Part shown: positions 45,957 to 53,987 of the stretch, one piece after another
How the letters are laid out: every line of letters begins with the position of its first letter
How positions within the stretch are numbered: position 1 is the stretch's first letter
From: CAYWRZ01 sp964460845
GTDB lineage: Bacteria; Bacteroidota; Bacteroidia; Flavobacteriales_D; UBA2798
Length of the DNA: 64,000 nucleotides
Direction of reading: 5' to 3'
Assembly: GCA_964460845.1 (NCBI GenBank)
Contig: CAYWRZ010000002.1
Coordinates: 62,001-126,000 of the forward strand
Made by a program: the position numbers and the translations under genes
The notes under the pieces: generated by a model
Seen by the model: the letters and a program-made list of their open reading frames with translations, nothing else
Told to the model about the DNA's origin: nothing
Database searches by the model: none

Positions 45957-46673
45957 TTAATTGCGGTTTCGGTAAAGGTTTTTATCTACGGTTTTTACCA
46001 TTTCTTCCTCATTTACAGTTCTTTCTAAAAAAGAAGAAATTGCCCGGGCCGTGCCGACAGGGTCTTGAATCACCTGCGCATAGTGAAGTTCCAAAAGATC
46101 CACAAAGGGCTGTTTGTCAGCCCATTGAACCGCTTCGTTTCGCTGGCGTTCAAAAACGGTATGCAAGGTCGCATCGGTAGCCGTACTTTCTTTACCTAAC
46201 ATTTTTTGCTGAGAAACAAGCACTTCGTTCAATTCGCGGTGCATAAAAATAATACGATACCGATGCCCCGCCGGAAGATGTACAAGCTGTCGGGCTATCA
46301 CTTTCAGCACCTTACCTTTTGCATCTGATATCCACGAAGAATCGAGGTGTAATTTTTTGACCGGATCAAATTCAAGGTAGCCTTTGGGGTTGTTTTCGTC
46401 GGCCTCGCGCCGTGTATCAGACAAAACCTCCAATCCACCCTGCTGTAACATTTGCATAAGCATCGACGTGCCCGAACGCGGCAATCCCGATACGATAACA
46501 ATTTCCTCCTCCTGCGCAATACCCGTTATCTTAGAAGACGATATTAGCCCGTCTCGTTTTTCGCGCCAAGCCCTAAGCCCTTTTGCGCCCAATGCCATCA
46601 GTCCGAGCGAGCCGCCCGAAGGAATTTCGTACGAAGATTCCCTGTCTTTTGCCGAATTAAATTGACTCATCAT
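45957..46673 (-). CDS. Sulfotransferase-family protein
   Basis: 238 residues, cytoplasmic. The PAPS 5'-phosphosulfate loop is intact: VSGLPRSGTSMLMQML near residue 60. The 3'-phosphate segment HRELNEVLVSQQKMLG near 150 carries the expected Arg and Ser. A Gly-rich N-terminus of about 50 residues precedes the domain. It aligns along its length with the last 187 residues of the fusion protein at 42320 (shared NPKGY/YPNGA, GKVLKV/GKVVKI, YRIIF/YKIIF, SQQK). Acceptor unknown. Confidence 0.82.
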   Translation of the reverse strand: MMSQFNSAKDRESSYEIPSGGSLGLMALGAKGLRAWREKRDGLISSSKITGIAQEEEIVIVSGLPRSGTSMLMQMLQQGGLEVLSDTRREADENNPKGYLEFDPVKKLHLDSSWISDAKGKVLKVIARQLVHLPAGHRYRIIFMHRELNEVLVSQQKMLGKESTATDATLHTVFERQRNEAVQWADKQPFVDLLELHYAQVIQDPVGTARAISSFLERTVNEEEMVKTVDKNLYRNRN

Positions 46674-46792
46674 TTGCGAAAGTACAAGAAGATAGCATAG
46701 TTACTACCAAATTTATCCCAAAAAGCGCGCGGCTTTCACTTTTCCGGCTCCTGTTTTTTTACTCCGCTTCGGTAAACAAGCAATTTCTTCAC

Positions 46793-46800
46793 TATTTTCG
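46793..46800 (+). promoter_or_regulatory. -7 element of the threonylcarbamoyl-AMP synthase gene
   Basis: TATTTTCG (one mismatch to TANNTTTG) ends eight bases before the ATG, so the transcript would have almost no leader. Confidence 0.4.
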
Positions 46801-46808
46801 CAGCCGAA

Positions 46809-47375
46809 ATGTGGCAAGAAGAACTACAAGGGGCATTAGAGGTATTAAAAAACGGCGGACTCATCCTCTACCCGACTGACACAATATGGGGAATAGGTTG
46901 CGATGCCACCCGGCCCGAATGCGTGGAAAAGATTTTCGCACTTAAGCAACGCCAGGAAGAAAAAAGCCTCGTAGTACTGTTAGATGCCGACGTGAAGCTT
47001 AACCGTTATCTTAAAGAAGTACCCGATCTGGCCTGGGATTTGGTAGAAATGGCCACCTCTCCACTTACTATTGTGTATCCCGAAGCCCGTGGCCTTGCCA
47101 CCAATGCCATAGCTACCGATGGCAGCGTAGCCATTCGCATTACCGACGATCCATTCTGTAAAGAACTGATCCGGCGGTTTAACCGACCGCTTATATCCAC
47201 CTCCGCCAACCTGAGCGGAAAACCTTCTCCACGCTTTTTTGCCGAAATTGAGACCGCGATTCTCAATGGGGTTGATTATGTGGTAAATTTACGGCAGGAT
47301 GAAAAAAGTCCTGCACAACCCTCAAGCATTATCAAGCTCGGACTTCATGGAGAAATTTCAATTATCCGTAAATAA
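46809..47375 (+). CDS. Threonylcarbamoyl-AMP synthase (Sua5/YrdC/YwlC family)
   Basis: 188 residues. Makes threonylcarbamoyl-AMP for the t6A37 tRNA modification from threonine, bicarbonate and ATP. GLILYPTDTIWGIGCDA near residue 16, IFALKQRQEEKSLVVLL, and the STSANLSGKPSP motif near 136 are present. It is the short form without a Sua5 C-terminal domain. It overlaps by 29 bases a CCA-adding enzyme gene, so two tRNA maturation functions are linked. Confidence 0.92.
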   Translation: MWQEELQGALEVLKNGGLILYPTDTIWGIGCDATRPECVEKIFALKQRQEEKSLVVLLDADVKLNRYLKEVPDLAWDLVEMATSPLTIVYPEARGLATNAIATDGSVAIRITDDPFCKELIRRFNRPLISTSANLSGKPSPRFFAEIETAILNGVDYVVNLRQDEKSPAQPSSIIKLGLHGEISIIRK

Positions 47376-48795
47376 AGACCGGCTTTCCGAAGCATTACAA
47401 CTACCTGCTTTTGATCTGGTAGCACAAACCGCTGCGGAACTAGAACAAGAAACCTACGTGGTAGGCGGTTATGTGCGCGATATGCTGCTCGGTCGCCCGT
47501 GTAAAGACATCGACATAGTGACCGTAGGCAGCGGCATCCGATTGGCCGAAGCGATAGGTGCACAACTGAAGGTGAGCGTATCCGTGTTTAAAAATTTCGG
47601 TACCGCCATGCTTCGTGTCGGCGATTACGAGCTCGAATTTGTAGGCGCGCGCAAAGAATCGTACCAACGTCATTCCCGCAAACCCATCGTAGAAGAAGGC
47701 TCGCTGAGCGATGATCAGAACCGCCGCGATTTCACGATCAACGCGCTGGCAATAAGTCTCAACGCGCATGATTTTGGTCGTTTGGTCGATCCTTTTGGTG
47801 GTGTGGAGCATCTCGAACAGGGACAGATCCGCACTCCGCTCGATCCCGATATCACCTACTCCGACGATCCGCTGCGTATGATGCGGGCTATCCGTTTTGC
47901 CACGCAATTAGGATTTCGAATCGAAAAAGAATCGTTCGAAGCCATTTACCGCAACAGAGAAAGAATACACATTATCTCTAAAGAGCGTATCGCCGAAGAG
48001 CTGAATAAAATTATTTTGTCTCCCCAACCTTCGACAGGCTTCAAGCTCTTATTCGACACCGGCTTGCTGGAACTGATTTTTCCTGAACTGGCAAAACTTC
48101 AGGGCGTAGAAGAAGTGAACGGTTTCAGGCACAAAGACAATTTTTACCATACCCTTCAGGTACTGGATAACCTTTCGGCACACAGCGACGACCTGTGGCT
48201 CCGCTGGGCAGCCATTTTGCACGATATCGCCAAACCGGCCACTAAGAAATATTACCCCGGACAGGGCTGGACCTTTCACGGACACGAAGAATTGGGCGCC
48301 CGTATGGTTCCCGGTATCTTCAAACGATTAAAGCTGCCGCTCGATCAGAAGATGAAATACGTGCAGAAGCTGGTACAACTCCACCTGCGCCCTATCGCGC
48401 TTACTAACGGACAAATTACCGATTCGGCCGTGAGGCGACTTCTTTTTGAGGCGGGCGATGATTTGGAAGACCTGATGAAGCTCTGTGAAGCCGATATCAC
48501 TACTAAAAACAAGGCCCGTGAAGAGCGTTACCTTCAGAAGTTCAGGCAGGTACGCGAAATTTTGCAGGAGGTGGAAGAACGTGATCAGGTCCGTAATTGG
48601 CAGCCTCCCATATCGGGCGAACTTATAATGGAAACTTTCGGTCTGCCGCCGGGACGCGAAGTAGGGATTATTAAAAATGCCATCCGGGAAGCCATTCTCG
48701 AGGGCGAAATACCCAACGATTACCCGCAAGCCTTTCAATTAATGCTTAAATTGGGCCAGGATTTAGGGCTTACGCATAAGGAAAAAAAATCATGA
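47347..48795 (+). CDS. CCA-adding tRNA nucleotidyltransferase with HD domain
   Basis: 482 residues from the ATG at 47347. Adds or repairs the 3' CCA of tRNA. Class II nucleotidyltransferase motifs: VVGGYVRDMLLG (39-50), DIDIV (54-58) and RRDFTINALA near 146 (the RRD is the nucleotide-discriminating motif). An HD-type domain begins near 292 (ILHDIAKPATKKY), which in relatives adds phosphohydrolase activity. The stop overlaps the next gene start as ATGA. Confidence 0.92.
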   Translation: MEKFQLSVNKDRLSEALQLPAFDLVAQTAAELEQETYVVGGYVRDMLLGRPCKDIDIVTVGSGIRLAEAIGAQLKVSVSVFKNFGTAMLRVGDYELEFVGARKESYQRHSRKPIVEEGSLSDDQNRRDFTINALAISLNAHDFGRLVDPFGGVEHLEQGQIRTPLDPDITYSDDPLRMMRAIRFATQLGFRIEKESFEAIYRNRERIHIISKERIAEELNKIILSPQPSTGFKLLFDTGLLELIFPELAKLQGVEEVNGFRHKDNFYHTLQVLDNLSAHSDDLWLRWAAILHDIAKPATKKYYPGQGWTFHGHEELGARMVPGIFKRLKLPLDQKMKYVQKLVQLHLRPIALTNGQITDSAVRRLLFEAGDDLEDLMKLCEADITTKNKAREERYLQKFRQVREILQEVEERDQVRNWQPPISGELIMETFGLPPGREVGIIKNAIREAILEGEIPNDYPQAFQLMLKLGQDLGLTHKEKKS

Positions 48796-49337
48796 AAATC
48801 TACCGTTTCAGGGTGGTGATAGACACCAAAGAAGATGTGTTTCGCGATGTGGAAATTCGTTCGGACGATTCGTTCGAATCGCTGTACAACACGATTGTAG
48901 AAGCTTTTGGGTTTCAGGGTGGAGTCATGTCTTCGTTTTACATGAGCAACGAAAACTGGGACAAAGGCGAGGAAATCACACTCCTTGATATGAGCGAAGG
49001 TGGCGATGGCGCTTCTGTGATGAACCGCTGTATTCTTAGCGACTATATGCAGGAATCCCGTCAGCGTTTGCTGCTGGTGTATGATTTTATGCGAATGTGG
49101 TGCTTTTATGTGGAGTTGATCGACGAGCTGCCTTTCGAAACGGGCGTAGCTTATCCACGGATATCAATGCAGCTCGGTAAAGCCCCGAAAGAAGAATCGA
49201 AGGATCTGAATGACGAGCTTCATTTCGGTGATGAACCTTCTCTTTCGGAAGAAGAAGACCCTGCTTCGCTCGAAGATGAGATCGGCGATATGTTTGGCGA
49301 CTTTTCCGAATACGGCGACGATCAGGACGAGGATTGA
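48792..49337 (+). CDS. pRiA4b ORF-3-like domain protein
   Basis: 181 residues. The first 130 (FRVVIDTKEDVFRDVEI, then AFGF, and later GHR-type loops replaced by VYDFMRMWCFYVELIDE) match the plasmid pRiA4b ORF-3-like family, a fold also carried by some transposable elements. The last 45 residues are very acidic (long Asp/Glu runs). It is coupled by ATGA to the CCA-adding enzyme. Function unknown; no transposase is present, so it is not an IS passenger here. Confidence 0.83.
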   Translation: MKIYRFRVVIDTKEDVFRDVEIRSDDSFESLYNTIVEAFGFQGGVMSSFYMSNENWDKGEEITLLDMSEGGDGASVMNRCILSDYMQESRQRLLLVYDFMRMWCFYVELIDELPFETGVAYPRISMQLGKAPKEESKDLNDELHFGDEPSLSEEEDPASLEDEIGDMFGDFSEYGDDQDED

Positions 49338-49356
49338 TCCTCCTTTACTCCAAAAA

Positions 49357-49581
49357 TTACTGCCCGACTATAACTCGTTTTACCACGCGGCGACCGTTTT
49401 CATCGATTGCGGCTAAGAGGTAAAGGCCGTTATTCAACTTTTCTTTTAGGAAAATCTCATCATCCGCCACATTAAAAGACGGATCATTCGCACCAGGCTG
49501 AGCGAAAACCGAAGAGATCAACACCACTAAAAAAACGGCTTTCCTGAGTACAGGTAAAAGATAAGAAGATACTTTATTCAT
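49357..49581 (-). CDS. Miniature secreted protein
   Basis: 74 residues: signal peptide (cut near VFAQ, about residue 28), then QPGANDPSFN, which is how Bacteroidota delta-60 repeat proteins begin, and then NNGLYLLAAIDENGRRVVKRV, which looks like the end of a type A T9SS sorting domain. Normal proteins with these ends are hundreds of residues long. It may be the relic of a large internal deletion or a genuine tiny secreted protein. Confidence 0.5.
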   Translation of the reverse strand: MNKVSSYLLPVLRKAVFLVVLISSVFAQPGANDPSFNVADDEIFLKEKLNNGLYLLAAIDENGRRVVKRVIVGQ

Positions 49582-49701
49582 TTGAAAACAAATACACAGC
49601 GATAAATTCAGGAGCGAAAATACATATATCCCTCCCGGATTCTATCCCTCCATCTGTTTCAAAAAATTAGTTGTGTTGATTTTTACTTCACGCTTCCGAA
49701 A

Positions 49702-50349
49702 TCACCCGGATTTTTTCTTTTCCTTCTCTTTAGGCTTTTTCGCAGGCAATACCGGTTCTTTCGGTACATAAATTTTGCCTTCTTCCACCTGCTGCATTAT
49801 TTCTTCTATAATTTTATCGTCGCCTTCTTCGGGCCGGTATTCCAGCTTGAGACTGGCTCCTCCCGTTTGGGATAATGCCTGCCAGGCAAACGCTTTCACC
49901 GAACCGAGGTATTTTTCAATAATCGAATATGCGGTTTCTCCGGTTTCACGATAAATAAGCTTGACCAGCACCTTTCCCTCATTGATCGACATTTGCTTTA
50001 CTCCCTCTTTAAATTTCTCTTTCAACTCGTCTCGTTCCGAATGCAAATACCTGCGTCGATCTTTACGCCGATCCAGGGTATGCAGCTCCTGCTCGTATTT
50101 TTCATTGAGCTGTCGGACAAGACGGGCATAAGGATAGGTATTCACAACATACCTTATGAACCGATCGTATTTTTCATGGTCCAACACGGCCAGCTCTTCC
50201 AATACAATATAAGGCAACGTATCACCGTGAATGATTACATAGAGCCTTTCGGGATGCTGCGGCAACCGAATGGTATCGGGAGATTGTGCGCGAAGCGGAA
50301 CCCCGTATAAAATAAAAGCAATCCAATATATAAACCCTTTGCGCCACAT
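49702..50349 (-). CDS. DUF4294 secreted protein
   Basis: 215 residues with a signal peptide (cut near LRAQ, about residue 22). The mature part fits DUF4294: VIIHGDTLPYIVLEE, then RYVVNTYPYARLVRQL, a charged helical run, then ISINEGKVLVKLIYRETG-like MSINEGKVLVKLIYRETG and KAFAWQALSQ. The Lys-rich tail is variable. Function unknown; the family is confined to Bacteroidota. It lies 45 bases after the biotin carboxylase gene on the same strand. Confidence 0.82.
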   Translation of the reverse strand: MWRKGFIYWIAFILYGVPLRAQSPDTIRLPQHPERLYVIIHGDTLPYIVLEELAVLDHEKYDRFIRYVVNTYPYARLVRQLNEKYEQELHTLDRRKDRRRYLHSERDELKEKFKEGVKQMSINEGKVLVKLIYRETGETAYSIIEKYLGSVKAFAWQALSQTGGASLKLEYRPEEGDDKIIEEIMQQVEEGKIYVPKEPVLPAKKPKEKEKKKSG

Positions 50350-50393
50350 AACAGGAAAAATACCTGCTCTTTAAACGCAAAAAAGCACCTGAG

Positions 50394-51893
50394 TTATGAA
50401 ACCCTCCGCCTTTTTTTCCAGGCAGAACCGGTCGCCGCACCCTCCGTTGCAGAAGATGCGCTGCGTACCGACGATTTTTTGCGGCTGCCAAAAAGGTAAG
50501 CGGCGGCCAGGGCCGCTATTTCCGTTTCCTGTGCATCGACACGTTGTAAAGCCGCAGGCTCGAAATGTTTTTTCACAAAATGAGTATCGAATTGCCCCGA
50601 TACAAAAGCATCGTGACGTAAGGCAAAATCACAGAAACTCAAAGTGGTTTCCACTCCCGAAATCCGGTAATCGCCAATAGCGCGTAACATACGGCTTATG
50701 GCTTCCGCACGATCTTTTCCGTACACAATCAGCTTGGCAATCATAGGGTCGTAATAAATGGAAACTTCCATACCCTCTTCGTAGCCATCGTCCACTCTAA
50801 TGCCCAGTCCCTGCGGACGGCGATAGGTTTGCAATACACCGGTATCGGGCAGAAAATCGTTGGCCGGATCTTCGGCACATATTCTTATCTCAATAGAATG
50901 TCCCTTTATTTCGAGGTCTTCCTGCCTGAACGAGAGCGCTTCGCCGCGTGCAATACGGATTTGCTCCTGCACAAGATCAATCCCTGTAATATACTCGGTT
51001 ACCGGATGCTCTACCTGCAAACGCGTGTTCATTTCCAGAAAATAGAAATTGAGCGATTCATCGACCAGAAACTCGACCGTACCTGCCCCCAAATAATGGC
51101 AGGCTTTACACAGCTCTACCGCACAACGCCCCATCGCCGTTCTCACCTCGGGGGTAAGACAGGCCGAAGGCGCCTCTTCTATCAGTTTTTGATGCCTGCG
51201 CTGAATAGAACATTCGCGTTCAAAAAGATAGACCACATTACCCTGCGCATCGGCCAGCACCTGTATTTCGATGTGCCGGGGCGAAGCCACGTATTTTTCG
51301 ATAAACACGGCTCCGTCGCCAAAAGCCGAACGGGCTTCACTAATGGCACGAGTCATCTGCTCTTCGAGCTGCTCGTCGCTTTCGACCACCCGCATTCCTT
51401 TTCCACCACCTCCGGCCGAAGCCTTCACCAACACCGGAAAGCCGATTTGCGCGCAAATCTTACGAGCCTCTTCCACCTCTTCGACAGCCCCTTCGCTGCC
51501 GGGTACCATAGGTACCTTGTATTTTTTAGCCGCTTCTTTGGCACCGAGCTTGCTGCCCATCATTTCCATCGACTCGGGCGAAGGACCGATAAAAATCAAT
51601 CCGGCATCTTTCACTTTTCTGGCAAATGCCGCGTTTTCGGACAAAAAGCCGTAGCCGGGATGAATACCCTCCGCTCCGGTCTGTATAGCCACTTCAATGA
51701 TTTTATCGCCCAACAGGTAACTTTGCGCGCTGGGTGCCGGACCTATACATACGGCCTCATCGGCATACTGCACAAAAGGCGCAGCACGGTCTGCTTCGCT
51801 GAATACGGCTACGGTCGATATGCCCATTTCGCGACAGGTGCGCATTACACGCAAGGCAATTTCACCACGGTTGGCTATCAGTATTTTTTTCAT
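50394..51893 (-). CDS. Biotin carboxylase subunit of an acyl-CoA carboxylase
   Basis: 499 residues from the ATG at 51893 (earlier frame start rejected, as KKILIANRGEIALR is the standard N-terminus). Carboxylates biotin using ATP and bicarbonate. ATP-grasp features: KASAGGGGKGMRVV near 160, HIEIQVLAD, CSIQRRHQKLIEEAPS, and EMNTRLQVEHPVTE. It is about 50 residues longer than AccC of fatty-acid synthesis, with a tail ending WKKRRR that I associate with propionyl/acyl-CoA carboxylases; no biotin carrier or carboxyltransferase is adjacent. Confidence 0.88.
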   Translation of the reverse strand: MKKILIANRGEIALRVMRTCREMGISTVAVFSEADRAAPFVQYADEAVCIGPAPSAQSYLLGDKIIEVAIQTGAEGIHPGYGFLSENAAFARKVKDAGLIFIGPSPESMEMMGSKLGAKEAAKKYKVPMVPGSEGAVEEVEEARKICAQIGFPVLVKASAGGGGKGMRVVESDEQLEEQMTRAISEARSAFGDGAVFIEKYVASPRHIEIQVLADAQGNVVYLFERECSIQRRHQKLIEEAPSACLTPEVRTAMGRCAVELCKACHYLGAGTVEFLVDESLNFYFLEMNTRLQVEHPVTEYITGIDLVQEQIRIARGEALSFRQEDLEIKGHSIEIRICAEDPANDFLPDTGVLQTYRRPQGLGIRVDDGYEEGMEVSIYYDPMIAKLIVYGKDRAEAISRMLRAIGDYRISGVETTLSFCDFALRHDAFVSGQFDTHFVKKHFEPAALQRVDAQETEIAALAAAYLFGSRKKSSVRSASSATEGAATGSAWKKRRRVS

Positions 51894-51923
51894 TTGCGGC
51901 AGATAAAAAATATAAACGGGGTT

Positions 51924-51954
51924 TAAAGATAACAAGTAGAAATATACTTACAAC
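51924..51954 (-). promoter_or_regulatory. Promoter of the biotin carboxylase gene
   Basis: On the minus strand GTTG (51954-51951) and TATCTTTA (51931-51924, one mismatch) are 19 bases apart, 30 bases before the ATG at 51893. Confidence 0.5.
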
Positions 51955-52014
51955 GGTAACAAAGGCTTTAAACAGACGGAAATTCCCATCTTTGTAGCGT
52001 AAAATTCTCTTTTC

Positions 52015-53280
52015 ATGCGCAAACTGCTAATAAAAAACATCCGGTCGCTGGTCCAAACCGAAACACATCCCCGCGAAAAAGTAAGCGGTAAGGAAATGGC
52101 TTCGTTACCCTGCCTCGAAAACGCCTGGTTAGCTATTGAAGACGACACGATTGTCGATTTCGGCACGATGGACGAATGGCCGGGCATTAACGATTGGCGT
52201 GATCTGGAAATTATCGATGCCGACGGACGATTAGTGATGCCCTGCTGGGTCGATTCGCATACGCACCTGATTTATGCAGGCAGCCGCGAAGGAGAATTTG
52301 TCGATCGCATCAACGGACTCAGCTACGAAGCAATCGCAGCGCGCGGCGGTGGAATTCTGAACTCTGCCGAAAGGTTGGAAAAAGCGTCTTTCGATGAGTT
52401 GTACGAAAGCGCCTGGCAACGCCTCGAAAGCCTTATTCAAAGTGGTACCGGTGCGGTAGAGATCAAAAGCGGCTACGGACTCAGCACCGAGTCGGAACTG
52501 AAAATGCTACGCGTAATTCGTGCGCTGAAACAAAATTCACCGCTCACGATAAAGTCCACATTCTTAGGTGCACACGCCATTCCTGCAAAATACCGCGATA
52601 ACCGCCGGGCTTATATCGATCTGCTCATTCAGGAAATGCTGCCCGAAATCGCACGAGAACAACTGGCCGACTACTGCGATGTGTTTTGCGAAAGAAATTA
52701 TTTCACACCCGAAGAAACGGTAGAAATACTCGAAGCGGGAAAACGCTACGGACTTATTCCGAAAGTGCACGCCAACCAAATGAGCTTTTCGGGTGGCGTA
52801 CAGGCCGGTGTACAGGTGGGCGCTATCAGTGTGGACCATCTCGAATACGTAGGTGAAGCCGAAATCGAAGCGCTAAAAAATTCGACGACTATGCCCACCA
52901 TCCTGCCCGGGGCACAATGGTTCCTTTCTCTACCCTATCCCCCTGCCCGACAGATGATAGACGCCGGACTGCCTTTGGCTATTGCCAGCGATTACAATCC
53001 GGGAAGCTGCCCGAGCGGAAACCTTAATTTTATGCTTTCGTTAGCTTGTGTGCAGTACCGACTTACGCCCGAAGAGGCTATCCATGCCGCAACGATCAAC
53101 AGCGCTTATGCTATGGGTATTTCCGCTACACACGGTAGCATTGCCGTAGGCAAAAAAGCGAATATTTTTCTGACCAAACCCATTTCGGGATACGCTTATA
53201 TTCCGTACTCTTTTGCGATGAACCAAATCGATACGGTTATTCTTAACGGTAAAATAGAAGTAAGCGGCACTTTAAAATAA
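52015..53280 (+). CDS. hutI: Imidazolonepropionase
   Basis: 421 residues. Third step of histidine breakdown: hydrolyses 4-imidazolone-5-propionate to N-formimino-L-glutamate. Amidohydrolase metal motif VDSHTHLIYAGSREGEF near residue 79, GAVEIKSGYGLS near 144, KVHANQMSF near 250 and IASDYNPGSCPSGNL near 327 are all present. No other hut gene is nearby, so the pathway is scattered or this is a lone step. A -7-like CATCTTTG lies at 51987-51994. Confidence 0.93.
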   Translation: MRKLLIKNIRSLVQTETHPREKVSGKEMASLPCLENAWLAIEDDTIVDFGTMDEWPGINDWRDLEIIDADGRLVMPCWVDSHTHLIYAGSREGEFVDRINGLSYEAIAARGGGILNSAERLEKASFDELYESAWQRLESLIQSGTGAVEIKSGYGLSTESELKMLRVIRALKQNSPLTIKSTFLGAHAIPAKYRDNRRAYIDLLIQEMLPEIAREQLADYCDVFCERNYFTPEETVEILEAGKRYGLIPKVHANQMSFSGGVQAGVQVGAISVDHLEYVGEAEIEALKNSTTMPTILPGAQWFLSLPYPPARQMIDAGLPLAIASDYNPGSCPSGNLNFMLSLACVQYRLTPEEAIHAATINSAYAMGISATHGSIAVGKKANIFLTKPISGYAYIPYSFAMNQIDTVILNGKIEVSGTLK

Positions 53281-53296
53281 CTGACACGACTCTCCC

Positions 53297-53809
53297 CTAT
53301 TTTTCTTCTTTGCGTCTGTATCCCACTTTTCGGTGTTCGATGTAAACCGGTGTAAGTGCATCGATTTTATCGAGCAAAAAACGGAATGCCTGATTGAGCT
53401 TGCTATCCAGATTTTGTATTTCTTTCCGCAGCTCTTTATTTTCCAGCAATAAAGCCCTGTATCGTGAGAAAGCGCGCATAATCTCGATGTTTATCTGCAC
53501 TGCACGCGAGGATTTCAGTACCGAAGAAAGCATCGCTACGCCCTGCTCGGTAAACACCATCGGTAATACGGAAGAATGCTTTAATCCCTGCAAACGTGGG
53601 GCAGACTGCAAGAGCCGATCCTTCTCTTCTTCTGTTAGCGTAAACATAAAATCAGGCGGAAAACGATCCTGATTACGCTTTACCTGCTCTTTCAGACGCT
53701 TGGTCTCTATTTCGTAAAGTGCTGCCAAATCCGCGTCCACCATCACTTTTATTCCCCTGAACTCGAAGATGAAATTTTCAAAGTTCTTTACCGGTAATAG
53801 TTCATTCAT
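53297..53809 (-). CDS. ORF6N domain protein, DNA-binding
   Basis: 170 residues. The ORF6N domain (FEFRGIKVMVDADLAALYEIETKRLKEQ in pieces, then NQDRFPPDFMFTLT and MVFTEQGVAMLSSVL) is found in phage anti-repressors and many chromosomal Bacteroidota copies. A C-terminal coiled-coil (about 115-150) follows. No other phage genes are near, so it is a domesticated or solitary copy. A perfect palindrome lies 18 bases upstream of its start. Confidence 0.88.
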   Translation of the reverse strand: MNELLPVKNFENFIFEFRGIKVMVDADLAALYEIETKRLKEQVKRNQDRFPPDFMFTLTEEEKDRLLQSAPRLQGLKHSSVLPMVFTEQGVAMLSSVLKSSRAVQINIEIMRAFSRYRALLLENKELRKEIQNLDSKLNQAFRFLLDKIDALTPVYIEHRKVGYRRKEEK

Positions 53810-53826
53810 CGTTTACTGTGTTTTAG

Positions 53827-53853
53827 GAACCGGTCGCATTTTGCGACCGGTTC
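53827..53853. repeat. 12-bp perfect hairpin upstream of the ORF6N gene
   Basis: Arms 53827-53838 and 53842-53853 (GAACCGGTCGCA and its complement) with a three-base loop. No T run follows on either strand, so it is not a terminator; operator or leader hairpin are possible. Confidence 0.6.
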
Positions 53854-53987
53854 GGGAAAAGCCTGCCCGAACAAGCCTATTTTGCTTTTCGGACTGCCAA
53901 TATAACCCAATAAAACACTGGAAAAAGGCTAAAAAACCTTCAAAATGAAGCTTCGAAAAGCTGTCTAATCAAGTAGAAAAAACCTGC

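Noticed and set aside
48792..49337. Insertion-sequence passenger
   Set aside because: The pRiA4b ORF-3-like fold is here without transposase or terminal repeats and is coupled to a housekeeping gene.
50829..51926. 365-residue plus-strand frame opposite the biotin carboxylase gene
   Set aside because: Antisense shadow; the minus-strand frame carries all biotin carboxylase motifs.
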